A DNA stretch of 47,103 nucleotides from CAZSHX01 sp964606895. GTDB lineage: Bacteria > Bacteroidota > Ignavibacteria > Kapaibacteriales > UBA2268. Under the pieces are notes generated by a model. The model had not been told where the DNA came from. It did no database searches and worked only from the letters and a program-made list of their open reading frames with translations. Shown one piece after another: positions 17,120-27,624 of the stretch. A program made the translations under genes and the position numbers. Location: contig CAZSHX010000033.1 of NCBI GenBank assembly GCA_964606895.1, positions 1 through 47,103 of the forward strand, given 5' to 3'. Position 1 is the stretch's first letter. Each line of letters begins with the position of its first letter.

Positions 17120-18148
17120 TTATTCAAGCTTCAAAAGCTTTTTGGTAACTTCCTTAATTGTTTTTCTCATTTCTTCAATATCATCTTTTGGAATGATGCC
17201 ACTTTCTTGACGGAGCATGTTCAAAGACTTATTTTTTATTCTGCAAAGATAAAGTTCAACTTTTGCACCGTCTTCGGTTCTGTTCATAAAGCCTGTTATG
17301 TAATAATCCACTTCCAGTTTACTCAAAGCTTCCATTTCGTGAGAAGTCGGTGGACGGTAGTTTTCAACTATATGCATATTGAACAAAGCATAAATCGAAT
17401 CGCGGGATGCATTGTCGTAAACTATAAAATACGGACAATTCCTTGCCGTTTCGAACATTACTTCATTGGCATCGTAAGAATTTGCAGTTTTCTTTTCATA
17501 CAATGACCAGTCGGGAAGTTTGTCGGTGTTCTGAAAATCAATGCCTCCGATTACTAACGTAGGTGCAGGATAAACTTTAAACGGTCCTTCGGCTTTTTCG
17601 AACATCAGGGAATCTCCCTCGACATCAGCCATAGCACGTTGAACTGCTTTTAGGAGTGATGGGTCGTAAAGCCTTTCTTCGGTAGCTTTTTCCCAAAAAT
17701 TGATTAAAGAATAGCCAACCCCGTTCTTGGCTTTTTTGGTATTTTTCAAATTAGTTGAAGAGATATCAACTCTCAGCATATTCTCAAGCACATTTACTCG
17801 TAAAAAGTAAATCCTGTCGGCATCGAGTTCTTTTGCGACTGCGGCCGCTGTGGTCTTTTGATTGTTTGATTTTAACACTTTGATAATTGAATCTCTTTGT
17901 TGAAAATTAACAAGCGTAAACTTACCGGACATTCTCGATGCAAGATTAACAGCGGCTTCAACTTTGCCGTCGTTCATCATTTTTGCTTTCTCGCCGTAGT
18001 CAATATTTGCAATGTATATTTTTTGCTTTTCAGCTAAACTGTCTGGCAAATCGGCTGTATTCCCCTTTTTGGATTTTGAAAATCCTTCGGAAATTGAAAT
18101 TGACAATACTGACAACAAAACGAATAAAAATATTTTTCCAAATTTCAT
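17120..18148 (-). CDS. Exported protein of unknown function with two similar alpha/beta halves
   Basis: 342 residues with an N-terminal signal peptide (about 1-22, hydrophobic core FLFVLLSVLSISIS). Two halves look alike: about 40-135 (KIYIANIDYG, LVNFQQRDSIIKVL, ELDADRIYFLRVNVLENMLRVDI) and about 198-320 (TLVIGGIDFQN, FIVYDNASRDSIYALF, LEVDYYITGFMNRTEDGAKVELYL). Each has the strand, 'xDxxRDSI' helix and 'DYYxxG/FLRV' strand order seen in TolB-N/CsgG-like domains. That resemblance is my reading and not a firm family call. The gene stands alone, with a TATATTTG -7 candidate about 32 bp before the ATG. Confidence 0.75.
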   Translation of the reverse strand: MKFGKIFLFVLLSVLSISISEGFSKSKKGNTADLPDSLAEKQKIYIANIDYGEKAKMMNDGKVEAAVNLASRMSGKFTLVNFQQRDSIIKVLKSNNQKTTAAAVAKELDADRIYFLRVNVLENMLRVDISSTNLKNTKKAKNGVGYSLINFWEKATEERLYDPSLLKAVQRAMADVEGDSLMFEKAEGPFKVYPAPTLVIGGIDFQNTDKLPDWSLYEKKTANSYDANEVMFETARNCPYFIVYDNASRDSIYALFNMHIVENYRPPTSHEMEALSKLEVDYYITGFMNRTEDGAKVELYLCRIKNKSLNMLRQESGIIPKDDIEEMRKTIKEVTKKLLKLE

Positions 18149-18179
18149 AATTAATCAAGATTCTGTTAAAAAAATCAGG

Positions 18180-18187
18180 CAAATATA
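18180..18187 (-). promoter_or_regulatory. Candidate -7 element TATATTTG
   Basis: An exact TAnnTTTG match on the minus strand, 32 bp before the ATG at 18148. There is no TTG at the usual -33 distance. Confidence 0.4.
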
Positions 18188-18465
18188 AGATATTCTTATT
18201 AAATAGTAATCATAGTAAGAATGATAAATTAATTTAGAGGACAGCAGAAATGCATGTTCGATTACCTATCGGCAGGATTTATATTTTTATAATAAGCATC
18301 AAATCCTTGTCATTGATATTAAATCAGGAAACAAGTATTCCTTGCCGGTTCTTTTGCTGATGTAAAATTGATATACCTCGCCTCGTTACTGGCTCGTTTG
18401 ATTAAGCGAATCATTGTTGTAAATCTCATTGTATTTCCTACTTTTGTTGTAGTCTAAATACTTCG

Positions 18466-18487
18466 CGGCAGAATTCTCATTCTGCCG
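18466..18487 (-). terminator. Hairpin 10 bp downstream of the giant glycosyltransferase gene
   Basis: CGGCAGAAT-TCTC-ATTCTGCCG, a perfect 9-bp stem with a 4-nt loop, just after the stop codon at 18497. There is no T-tract on the minus strand, so it is either a weak or Rho-assisted 3' end or another dispersed palindrome. Confidence 0.4.
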
Positions 18488-18496
18488 GAAGCATTT

Positions 18497-21400
18497 TTAC
18501 ATCAGGGATTCCAAAAGGTTTCTGGCTTCTGTGAAATCGGGATTCAAATTCAAAGCACATTCGAGCATTTTTTTTGCTTCGTCAATTGCGTCAATTGATA
18601 GAAAGCACTTTGCAGAACCGAAGCAAGCTTCTGCATTACTGCTGTTGTACTTCAGGGCTTCGGTAAATAGCTTCAAAGCACCTTCGGTATCGTTCTGAGC
18701 CAGAAAGATATTGGCAGTTTCGCAAAAAAGCAAATCAAGAGTTATACCCAAAGTAGTCTGGTATTTAATATCGTTCCAACTGTCAAACATCGCAGTCAAA
18801 ACATCCAAAGCTTCATTTCCATTATCCTCGCTTGAAAGCACCATTGCATCGAGATACTTTGAATCAAGATTTTCTTCAATTTGCAAAGCGGCTTCAATAC
18901 ACTCAATTGCCTGGTCATTCAACCCTTTGATAAAATAAATATATGCCAGCAAATTCAAAGCATGCAATTCATATTTCCCGCTAAGGCTGTTCCCTTCCAG
19001 CAAGGCAATAAGATCTTCCAAAGCTTTGTCCAAATTTTGATTCAAAAATTCCTGATTAGCCTTTGAAAGAAGTATATATGAATCCATTGGGTCGGTGAGT
19101 CTTGGCTCGGCTTCTGCCGAAAGATTTGTGTCGTAAAGGGCATCAATCCTTGCAAGAAGCTGAATTGTAGATTTCTTCCATGTCCATTGGGTTCTTGCTT
19201 TCAGCATTGCATTCAAACCTTTGGAAAATACTTCGGAAGGTCTGTCATAAATATTTTTCAAAATATCTGTCAGTTCCTGCATATCGGGTTCGAGAACAAA
19301 TGCTTCTCCCGTGAGAGCCTGACCATCCATTGTACTACCGATAGAACGTTTTGTAGCGGAAACGAACCATCCTGATTCTTCATCAACAAAATCATCGGTA
19401 GAACCTCCTCGTGTTACTATAACAGGCAAACCGCAAGCCATTGCCTCCAACGTCGGCAGGGAAAAACCTTCACCGCGGTAGGGTGAAACAAAAACATCAC
19501 AACTTCTGTAAAGAGAAACGATTTCTGCCTCTGTCAGATTTTGGTCAAGGTAAATAACCTCGGGAGCTTCATCTGTTACATTAATTTTTTCGATTTGTTC
19601 TTTGAAAGTCTGACCTTTGTAGAAAGAATCGCCACCCATATCTTTTATAACCAGACATACATCATCTTGCCTTCTAAAAGTGCTGACATAAGCCTGCAAA
19701 AGCACATCTATGCCTTTTCTGTAAATCGTACCTCCAACAAAAAGCAGTTTAAATTTTTTGTTGGTTTTTAGTTTGAATTTTTCGCCTTCAGGAGTAAACA
19801 AAACGGGGTCAATACCATTGGGAACTACCTGAACTTTATCGAAATCAAGTCCGGAATTAATAAAGCATTGCCTTGAAAATGTTGATGGAGTCCAGATTTC
19901 ATCAGCCTGACGGAAGATTTCAACAAAAGCTTTCGGAAGAGTTGAATATTCCCATGGTTGCATAATAACCCATTTTGCACCAATAGGTTCTTGTGATTTG
20001 GGAGGCCATTGATGGCGAATCCAAAGATAAGGAAGCTTAGATGTTTTTTCGTCAGACTTTTCTTTTACTCTAATATCATTTTTTGCAAGTCGTTGGTATT
20101 TCGGATTTCCGATGGGACTGAATTTATCATCTTCATAAGGAACGATAGTCAATTCAATCAAACCGGTGTCAAGCAAATTTGAACATTGCTCCCTATTAAT
20201 CAATGCAAGTGAATGGTACAGGAATTGCGAACCTTCCCAAACGACATTCAGTCTTGGAGTGTGTTCGTTATCAATCTTCGGAGGTAAATTTTCGTAAATC
20301 GGTTTTTCTCCGAAATCCAGACCTAATTGCAGTGTTTGTGCTTCGGATAATTGTAAGGCATTTTCGGGCTTGATAGTTTTGAATCTAATATTGTAACTAT
20401 GCGAAGATGCATCAATTATTTCTTCTGATTCAACAATATTGAGACCGGCTTTTTCGATTTGTTTTTTCAAATAATTTTCATCAAAAATTGCCTGTCTTTG
20501 TTTATCCTCACCAAAAATGAGATGCGACAGAGTATTCAGATTGATTTCTCCATTCTGATATGCTTGATTAATCAATCGGAATGAAGGTACTTGAATAATC
20601 AATTCTGCTTTAGTTTTCAAGACTCTTGCCCATTCGGTTAAAATTGCAGGAATTTCTTTCTGAGAAAAGCATTCAAGAAGGTTATTTGCGACAATTCTGT
20701 CCACTGAGTAGTCTTGATAGGGAAGCAACTTAGCATCAATTTTATAAACGTTGGTGTTCTCAACAAACAAATCAATATTAACAAAACCCTGAATTATATC
20801 CATACCACATCCAAGATTTAAAAAGATTTTTTCATCATTCAATGGCATTTCATTTTCTGGAGATTCTGAATAAACGTCAAATTTGGTGTCTTTCCCATCA
20901 CCCAAAATACTACCAAGATAAAATTCATTATCGAATGAATCCTCCTCTATTTCATTCCATTTAGGACCGGAAACAACAATTCCGTTCCAATCTTTTACAT
21001 AATCAGGCAAGATACCATCTTGGTCGTAGATTCCAGGTATTCTGGCTTTTTTGGATTTCAGGAAATAATTGTAAATTATTTGACGGAAGTCATCTCCATT
21101 TTGTATGACAATTCTCTCGGAAATTCTTGAACTTTCGGCGACAATATAGTTATCTAAATTGAAGTAAGCTTCAGAAATGGTTTCAGGTAAAAGGTCTTTC
21201 ATACATTCAATTTGGCACTCTTTGCACCAATAACAGCAGAGACAATTCAGACTTTCATTCCTGACGGTAGAAAAACCAACCGAATTATTACCGATTAAAT
21301 CTGGATTAGTCAAACCAAGAATTGCAAGAGTAGGCTTTTGAAATAAGTTATGGCCTATATGGAAAAGCATACTATCAATTGAAATGAATTTATTGCATTG

Positions 21401-24400
21401 GCTTGCCAAGGCAATAGAATATCCAATATCCTTTATTTGTGTAGCATCATAAACGTTAGAAATGTCAATCCCGAAAGGTACTTCACCACCAAATATTACG
21501 AATCTCAGGTTAGGGTTTTTTAGCCTTAAAGCTCTTAGCAGATGAGTCCCATGAGGATATGAACGCTTAATATCCTTATTCGTAAATAACTGTATTCCAA
21601 CGACTTCGAAATTTTTAAAATCTTTTAGTTCATTTTTTGCCCATTGCATTTCCTGTAAATCAACCTGATAAACAATATCTCTTTTACGAAAATTGATTCC
21701 GGCAATATTCCCGATAATATCCATAAAATGTATACCATTATAGTATTCGGGCATTTTAGCGATTATGTTATAATAATCAATTACTCTGTCAAACTGCAAT
21801 TCATTTCCAGAATTGACAAAACCGCTTATCGAAGGATGATCTCTAAATATTTGCACACTAACTTGATTTCTTAAGATGAATATTTGAAGATTATCAAACT
21901 GACTTTTCATATCATAAACAAGAGCAGTCAGCATCAGATTGTCCCCGATTGCTGTTGTTGGAATAATCAGAACATTTGTTAATCTGCTATAATCTGTTTC
22001 CCAAAAGACATGAGAGAAAGAAGTGAGTCCGGCATTTGATTTAGCCATAGAAGTATCTACATGGATATCTTTTAAAGAAGCCAATTTAATTTCATTTGGC
22101 TTGAGAGAAGATTTTTTTAAAACATCCAAATACCCAAATACCTCTAAAAATTCTTTGTAATTATTAACCACTGTTATGTCCTTCCAAGGATGAAGGAAAA
22201 CATTTTCAGAGACATCTTCAATTTTTTTTGCAAATCCATTTGTTATTGATCTAAAAACAATTGTACTTACTCCGGCTAAAGCAGAAAAAGTTTTATGCCA
22301 GGAATCTGCTGCAATTACCAAGTCAGCAGAACCGAGTAATTCCATTTGTCCTTTAAATGATAAGCTCCTTTTGTCGAAGCACCCTTCAACAGAAGGATAA
22401 ATGGACGCTTCATCCGGAATACCAATAATAATTGGTGTTATACCTTGGTTTTTAAGTAATAAAATAAGATCTTTCCAGTTCTCAGGTGGAATTATATTCT
22501 GTTTCCCATCCGGCATACCAAATACACTACCTTTTGGAGCTAAAATAACTTGTGGATTAGTAATCTTTTCGACTTTGTACTCATTTACCCATTTAGGATG
22601 TTCGGTCACACCATATTTTTCAAATATATTTAATCCCTTAACCCACTCAAGATCGTATTGCACCGAAGGTGTTACCCCACGTCCGATACATTTCGGGTAA
22701 TTAACAAATATTAGCCTTATATTTGGCTCAACAATCCAATCGTCTAATCGCGGTAGGAAATAAATAATATTAAATTTTGGGAAGAATTGCAGAAATGCCT
22801 TTGCTGTCCCTATTGAGTTTGGAATACAAATTATTGTTTCACCGTTGTATTTATCATAGAATGAAGAAATTCCAAGTAATAAATCTCCGATACCTCCATA
22901 AAGGAAATAATAGTTTTCTAAGTTTGATTCAATAAAAAAAGCAACCAGAAAATTTTTCATCAATTCATAATCATATTCAATACTATTATCTATTAATTCA
23001 TATCTGAAATACTCATGATAGAGTTTATTGAAAATGATATCTCTGCCTTCCGCTTTTTCAATGAACCTGCTAAGAATTGGATTGATTGCTTCTTTATAAT
23101 TTGCGGCAATTTCTTCTGCCTTTTTTCTTGATTCAAATTTATTTCCAATTTTGCCATTTAGTTTATCATTTAAATCTTCCGGCAAGATATTGAATATTTG
23201 ATTGTCCTCACGAATCAAATCCTTCATTGTTTTTGATATAATCAAAAGGCTTTGATTGTTTTCTTCGTGTTCTATTGCATTAAAATTGACATTCTTGAAA
23301 TTTTTAAGATGTTTGAAACAATCCTTAGGAGTTTTACTGATAATAAGAAGTTCATTCATAGATGAAAAGTCATGAATAGTATTTATTATTACCGGTTTTC
23401 TATTCCAGATCATATTTGAAATCAGATTATACATATTAAGCAAATAGTTATTCATTACGATAAATAATCTATCAAAGGCTAAGCATACTATCGGATACAA
23501 TGATGGTGAAATTATTTCGTTTGAAAATAATACTTTACTTGACAAGTTGTTTTGATGGATAAATGACTGAATTCTCTCAAAGGTTTGATTGGAAAAATTA
23601 TTTAATTCAATAGCTTTAAAAAATATCAAAACTTCATTGGCTGACGAATTAAATATAAATTGTTGAATAAAGTCTGTAATTAAATAATAATCATTAAAAT
23701 CAGAAATTAGAAATGAATAATCTAAATCACCTGATAACTTTAATTCATTTTTGGCTAACTTTTTATAATCATAGGATTCAACCTTTGGGGACATCAGGAA
23801 TGGGATTTGAGTATGGTTATAAATTTCCTTATTGTATTCTTTTAGAGCAAAACCGGGAGTAAAAAGTCTGCAATATATTAGGTCTGATATACCGAATAAA
23901 TCTGAGGCGAAAAAGCTTTTATGGTCAGTAATAGTGTTGAAAATAGTAATCATCTTGATACCTTCACTTCTGAGTTCTTTCAAAATATCAAAGAACATAT
24001 AACCCTTTGATAAATCATCAAAATCAATAACTATGTAACTTATCTTGAGATTTCTGATGATTGCAAGAATCGAACTGAAATTCTGTTGATTATTTGACCA
24101 AACTGCAAATTGCAGTTCATTATCTTCATAGTTGTAATTAGGTATATCGGGAACAAAATGAATGATATTTGTCTTTTCAGAATTAAAAACCGTATTGAAA
24201 GTGTCCGATGCTTTACTAATATCTAACGAATCGGTTTGTTTAATTGAGTCGCTAAAAACTGCAATATTAATTTTAGAATCAAAATTTTCAGGATTATGTT
24301 TATAAATGAACTCAGCATCTAATACTGAATGATTAATACTGTCCGGTTTAATCTTACCTTGCCACTTTCCATTAAAATATTTTAGATTTCTATCCTCATT

Positions 24401-27400
24401 ATTCATGCGACCGGGACTTTTTTGCCCATAGTGGTATATGGTACTTTTGTGAGTATAATAAACCTTATATCCTGATTCTTTTACCCTTAAGCAAAAATCG
24501 GTATCCTCAAAACCGTTAATGAAATTATTGTCAAATCCGCCAAGTTGATTAAATATCTTGGTTTTTACCAGAAAACAAGCCCCTGTAACAACTTGGCATT
24601 CACGGGAATAATTAACTCTAATACAATCAGGGTTAATATTACGTAAGTAATGATAACTTGTTAAGTTCTCGCTAAAAGCAATAAAGCAATGATGCAATAA
24701 TCCGGTGTCCGGGAAGATATGTTTGTTGCCAATTACGCCAATTTCACTATCAGAATTAGCTACATTAATAAAAGGTTCTAACCAACCCTTTGTTAAGATT
24801 AAGTCGCTGTTCAAAAAAATTAAATATTCTCCATGTGCTGAAGATGCACCTTGATTGCAAGCCCCGGCAAAATTCAAATTTTCATCATTATATATATTAT
24901 ATGTTCTTCTTTTAAAGAATTCTTTGGTTTCAAGTTCCATTAATAATTGTTTGGTGCCATCTGTAGAATTATTATCAACAAAAATAATTTCAAAATCAAT
25001 GCGATCAACAGTTTCAACAAAAGATTTCAGCATTTGTCTGGTATATTCAATTGCATTGTAAAGTGGGACTACAAATGAAATTTTCACGGAATATTCATCA
25101 ATGAAATCCTTCTTTTGGTATTTACCCTTTTCAATATTTGTTTGATTTAACGAACTACTTCCGATAGATTTTTCATTAATCTGGATTTCCCTGTTTCTGA
25201 AAAGATGAATAAGAGAATTGGAAGGTACAGGATATCTCTCATATATTATTTTTCTTGTACTCTGAAAATCGAGTATATTATCATTCGTTAGGCCTGATTT
25301 TCCTTCAATTTTTCGATATTCGCATGTAGTCTGTTTAATATGAATAAAATCATTTTCCATTGCTAATCTAAGCCAATACTCCCAATCCTCATGAGTTTTC
25401 AAATTTTCATCGAAATAACCATAAGAATCTACTATGTCATGAGAATGGAAGAAGCAAAGTGTAGGAGAAATATTCATATATAAAAGCTGTTCTCTGGAAA
25501 AATCAATAGAATAAAAAACGCTCTTGCTAACAGTTTCGAATGAATTTCCATTTATTTTTACCTTGTGTTCGTTGGCATCAGTGTAAAAGACCTTAATTTT
25601 TGGATTATTTTCAGCAAAATCAGTAAGTATTTGTAAATGATTTGGGTAATAGATGTCATCATCATCCAGATATGCAATAAAATGGCCTGTAGCATTTTTT
25701 AATCCTGTATTCCTTGATGCGGCGGCTCCTTTGTTAATATCTTGATTCACGTATTTAATCCTCTGATCATTAAATTCATTAACAACATCGGAGGAATCCT
25801 CACCGGCATCATTAACAACTATGATTTCGAAATTTTGATAAGTTTGATTAAGAACACTTTGGATTGCGTTTTTAAGTTGGTCCCGTCTGTTGAAAGTGGG
25901 GATAATAACTGAGACTAAAGCTATAGATGAGTTAATTAGGTTAAGAAATGTCGGTTTGTACTTATGGTAATCAAGATACTTAAGACCAACTTTTTGAGCA
26001 TAAGATGCTCGAAGATGATTAGTTTCACTTTCCATCTCTTTATTGTTTCTATGTTCGATGCTTAAATCGGCTAATAAATATAAACCTAAATATTCATTTA
26101 TATGATGAAAACCAACTTTATCTGAAATCCTTAACCACATTTCATAATCACCAGCAACAATCAAGGATTCATCGAAATATCCATATACATCATGAATTTC
26201 TTTTCTCCACATAGGTTGAGGACCACAAATGGCACAATGTACTAATTGGATTCGATCAAAATCAGGCCAATCAAATGAACCGGTTCTAATATGATTATTA
26301 TAAGTTTGATTTTCATGATTCGTAACAAATTGATTTGAATAGACAACTCCAATATTTTGATCTTCATCCAAACAATTTGACATTATTTCTAACCCATCTA
26401 ATTTATGCCTATCATCCGTGTTAGCATTGGTTATGTATTTACCTTTTGCTAATTTAATCCCACGATTCCATGCCGAATAAATTCCTTCTCTTTCGGGTGT
26501 TTTTTGATATACAATATTTGGATATTTGGTTTGAAATTTTTTAACTATTTCTTCTTCATTTTGCTGAGAACCAGAATCAATAATGACAATTTCCAGTAGT
26601 CCATTTTTATAAAGAGTTTGATCAACTAAATCCTGCAAACATCCTTCGATAAACTTTTCAGAGTTGTATGTTGAAACTATTGCAGAAACTTTTAACTTGT
26701 TATTTTTAATTATTGATGATCCAATTTTGAGTTGAGTTTCCGAACTATAAATATTTGCATTATCTTGATTGTTAATTGCTTTAAAATACTTTCCGTCCTT
26801 TTGAGGTAAATTCTCATTCATGTCATTACAAGTCTCTTCATTTTGTGTGCTATTGTAAGTGTTTCTTCCGATAATTACAAGATCACTCATTGGATGTGGG
26901 TCATTACAGCCTAAATCCATTAGGGTATGTACATCACCATATTTAGAGGATACATAATGTGAATAGAACTGATGAATATTGTATTTCGCAATCATTATTG
27001 AAAGAAGTGATTGGTCATTTCGATGATATTTACAAATTTGATTATGTGGCTCTGGATATTGGAGATAATTTGATGGGCCGGCTATATCGGGATTCATCAT
27101 GTGACACAACATCTCCTCAATAAACATTTTATTAAATTCGGTTGGATTATATGCTTGAATTGCCGCCCAATAACAATATGATTCTTTAAAAACATCAGAA
27201 TCACACTCTAACTCTTTAAAACACTTAGATGTAGTACATACTTTAAGTTTATATATATCATCATGGGGATATTGAACAAAAAACCTATCTTTTTCTTTGA
27301 GTGTGTTTTCAATATCGATTGGTTTTTTAATTAGTTTATGACGAGAATCCAGATAAAGAAATTGCTCATTAAAACTCATTGCGGCTTTTAGTGCATAAGT

Positions 27401-27613
27401 CTTATAAAAATATAACCGGGGATTATGTGCGTGTTCGCAAAGTCTAGGAACCTCTATTAAATGAATATCCTCAGAAAATGGGATATCAGCGTTTAAATCT
27501 CCACCGAAATAACATAAAATAATTTTAGAATCAGAATAAAATTTCTTGAAACTTTTAATTAATTGCATTGCTTCATAGAAAAACTCTGGACTAGCGACGG
27601 TTACTAAATTCAT
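18497..27613 (-). CDS. Giant multi-domain glycosyltransferase (3038 residues): GT-like, 3x GT2, GT-B, 2x GT9-like, methyltransferase, GT4, TPR
   Basis: One uninterrupted frame. Residues 1-250: GT-A-like domain (LYLDSRHKL near 86-94). About 307-520: GT2 (AIVSTYNS, NTDDR). About 566-780: GT2 (VIIPTFNRR, YLDDDDIYYP). About 843-1075: GT2 (FVVPLYNA, FLNSDL, FEDTDFCLRV). About 1114-1450: degenerate GT-B-like. About 1570-1830: GT9-like (YGGIGDLLLG, ADLVIAADSWHKTFSALAG). About 1877-2155: second GT9-like (LIIPTTAIGDNLMLTALV, then six Cys at 2124-2137). About 2255-2420: SAM methyltransferase (IFLNLGCGMDIIQGFVNIDL). About 2453-2830: GT4 (VVPNGIDP, YRGEGFSLPTLEAMACGLP). About 2845-3038: TPRs. There is no signal peptide or membrane helix, so it is cytosolic. 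Most catalytic motifs look intact. It is last in a four-gene operon, 11 bp after the GT2-FkbM gene. It probably builds one complex glycan; the TPRs could recruit an acceptor protein, as in OGT-like enzymes. Confidence 0.9.
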   Translation of the reverse strand: MNLVTVASPEFFYEAMQLIKSFKKFYSDSKIILCYFGGDLNADIPFSEDIHLIEVPRLCEHAHNPRLYFYKTYALKAAMSFNEQFLYLDSRHKLIKKPIDIENTLKEKDRFFVQYPHDDIYKLKVCTTSKCFKELECDSDVFKESYCYWAAIQAYNPTEFNKMFIEEMLCHMMNPDIAGPSNYLQYPEPHNQICKYHRNDQSLLSIMIAKYNIHQFYSHYVSSKYGDVHTLMDLGCNDPHPMSDLVIIGRNTYNSTQNEETCNDMNENLPQKDGKYFKAINNQDNANIYSSETQLKIGSSIIKNNKLKVSAIVSTYNSEKFIEGCLQDLVDQTLYKNGLLEIVIIDSGSQQNEEEIVKKFQTKYPNIVYQKTPEREGIYSAWNRGIKLAKGKYITNANTDDRHKLDGLEIMSNCLDEDQNIGVVYSNQFVTNHENQTYNNHIRTGSFDWPDFDRIQLVHCAICGPQPMWRKEIHDVYGYFDESLIVAGDYEMWLRISDKVGFHHINEYLGLYLLADLSIEHRNNKEMESETNHLRASYAQKVGLKYLDYHKYKPTFLNLINSSIALVSVIIPTFNRRDQLKNAIQSVLNQTYQNFEIIVVNDAGEDSSDVVNEFNDQRIKYVNQDINKGAAASRNTGLKNATGHFIAYLDDDDIYYPNHLQILTDFAENNPKIKVFYTDANEHKVKINGNSFETVSKSVFYSIDFSREQLLYMNISPTLCFFHSHDIVDSYGYFDENLKTHEDWEYWLRLAMENDFIHIKQTTCEYRKIEGKSGLTNDNILDFQSTRKIIYERYPVPSNSLIHLFRNREIQINEKSIGSSSLNQTNIEKGKYQKKDFIDEYSVKISFVVPLYNAIEYTRQMLKSFVETVDRIDFEIIFVDNNSTDGTKQLLMELETKEFFKRRTYNIYNDENLNFAGACNQGASSAHGEYLIFLNSDLILTKGWLEPFINVANSDSEIGVIGNKHIFPDTGLLHHCFIAFSENLTSYHYLRNINPDCIRVNYSRECQVVTGACFLVKTKIFNQLGGFDNNFINGFEDTDFCLRVKESGYKVYYTHKSTIYHYGQKSPGRMNNEDRNLKYFNGKWQGKIKPDSINHSVLDAEFIYKHNPENFDSKINIAVFSDSIKQTDSLDISKASDTFNTVFNSEKTNIIHFVPDIPNYNYEDNELQFAVWSNNQQNFSSILAIIRNLKISYIVIDFDDLSKGYMFFDILKELRSEGIKMITIFNTITDHKSFFASDLFGISDLIYCRLFTPGFALKEYNKEIYNHTQIPFLMSPKVESYDYKKLAKNELKLSGDLDYSFLISDFNDYYLITDFIQQFIFNSSANEVLIFFKAIELNNFSNQTFERIQSFIHQNNLSSKVLFSNEIISPSLYPIVCLAFDRLFIVMNNYLLNMYNLISNMIWNRKPVIINTIHDFSSMNELLIISKTPKDCFKHLKNFKNVNFNAIEHEENNQSLLIISKTMKDLIREDNQIFNILPEDLNDKLNGKIGNKFESRKKAEEIAANYKEAINPILSRFIEKAEGRDIIFNKLYHEYFRYELIDNSIEYDYELMKNFLVAFFIESNLENYYFLYGGIGDLLLGISSFYDKYNGETIICIPNSIGTAKAFLQFFPKFNIIYFLPRLDDWIVEPNIRLIFVNYPKCIGRGVTPSVQYDLEWVKGLNIFEKYGVTEHPKWVNEYKVEKITNPQVILAPKGSVFGMPDGKQNIIPPENWKDLILLLKNQGITPIIIGIPDEASIYPSVEGCFDKRSLSFKGQMELLGSADLVIAADSWHKTFSALAGVSTIVFRSITNGFAKKIEDVSENVFLHPWKDITVVNNYKEFLEVFGYLDVLKKSSLKPNEIKLASLKDIHVDTSMAKSNAGLTSFSHVFWETDYSRLTNVLIIPTTAIGDNLMLTALVYDMKSQFDNLQIFILRNQVSVQIFRDHPSISGFVNSGNELQFDRVIDYYNIIAKMPEYYNGIHFMDIIGNIAGINFRKRDIVYQVDLQEMQWAKNELKDFKNFEVVGIQLFTNKDIKRSYPHGTHLLRALRLKNPNLRFVIFGGEVPFGIDISNVYDATQIKDIGYSIALASQCNKFISIDSMLFHIGHNLFQKPTLAILGLTNPDLIGNNSVGFSTVRNESLNCLCCYWCKECQIECMKDLLPETISEAYFNLDNYIVAESSRISERIVIQNGDDFRQIIYNYFLKSKKARIPGIYDQDGILPDYVKDWNGIVVSGPKWNEIEEDSFDNEFYLGSILGDGKDTKFDVYSESPENEMPLNDEKIFLNLGCGMDIIQGFVNIDLFVENTNVYKIDAKLLPYQDYSVDRIVANNLLECFSQKEIPAILTEWARVLKTKAELIIQVPSFRLINQAYQNGEINLNTLSHLIFGEDKQRQAIFDENYLKKQIEKAGLNIVESEEIIDASSHSYNIRFKTIKPENALQLSEAQTLQLGLDFGEKPIYENLPPKIDNEHTPRLNVVWEGSQFLYHSLALINREQCSNLLDTGLIELTIVPYEDDKFSPIGNPKYQRLAKNDIRVKEKSDEKTSKLPYLWIRHQWPPKSQEPIGAKWVIMQPWEYSTLPKAFVEIFRQADEIWTPSTFSRQCFINSGLDFDKVQVVPNGIDPVLFTPEGEKFKLKTNKKFKLLFVGGTIYRKGIDVLLQAYVSTFRRQDDVCLVIKDMGGDSFYKGQTFKEQIEKINVTDEAPEVIYLDQNLTEAEIVSLYRSCDVFVSPYRGEGFSLPTLEAMACGLPVIVTRGGSTDDFVDEESGWFVSATKRSIGSTMDGQALTGEAFVLEPDMQELTDILKNIYDRPSEVFSKGLNAMLKARTQWTWKKSTIQLLARIDALYDTNLSAEAEPRLTDPMDSYILLSKANQEFLNQNLDKALEDLIALLEGNSLSGKYELHALNLLAYIYFIKGLNDQAIECIEAALQIEENLDSKYLDAMVLSSEDNGNEALDVLTAMFDSWNDIKYQTTLGITLDLLFCETANIFLAQNDTEGALKLFTEALKYNSSNAEACFGSAKCFLSIDAIDEAKKMLECALNLNPDFTEARNLLESLM

Positions 27614-27624
27614 TTAAATCTCTC

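Larger units (their letters stand above)
18149..18496. other. Noncoding spacer between two minus-strand genes
   Basis: About 350 bp with a -7 candidate for the 17120-18148 gene and a 9-bp-stem hairpin next to the giant gene's stop. I see no plausible gene. Confidence 0.55.

Noticed and set aside
18711..26000. Several plus-strand open frames of 60-100 codons inside the giant gene
   Set aside because: They are antisense to a continuous, motif-rich frame and show no recognisable domains or start signals.
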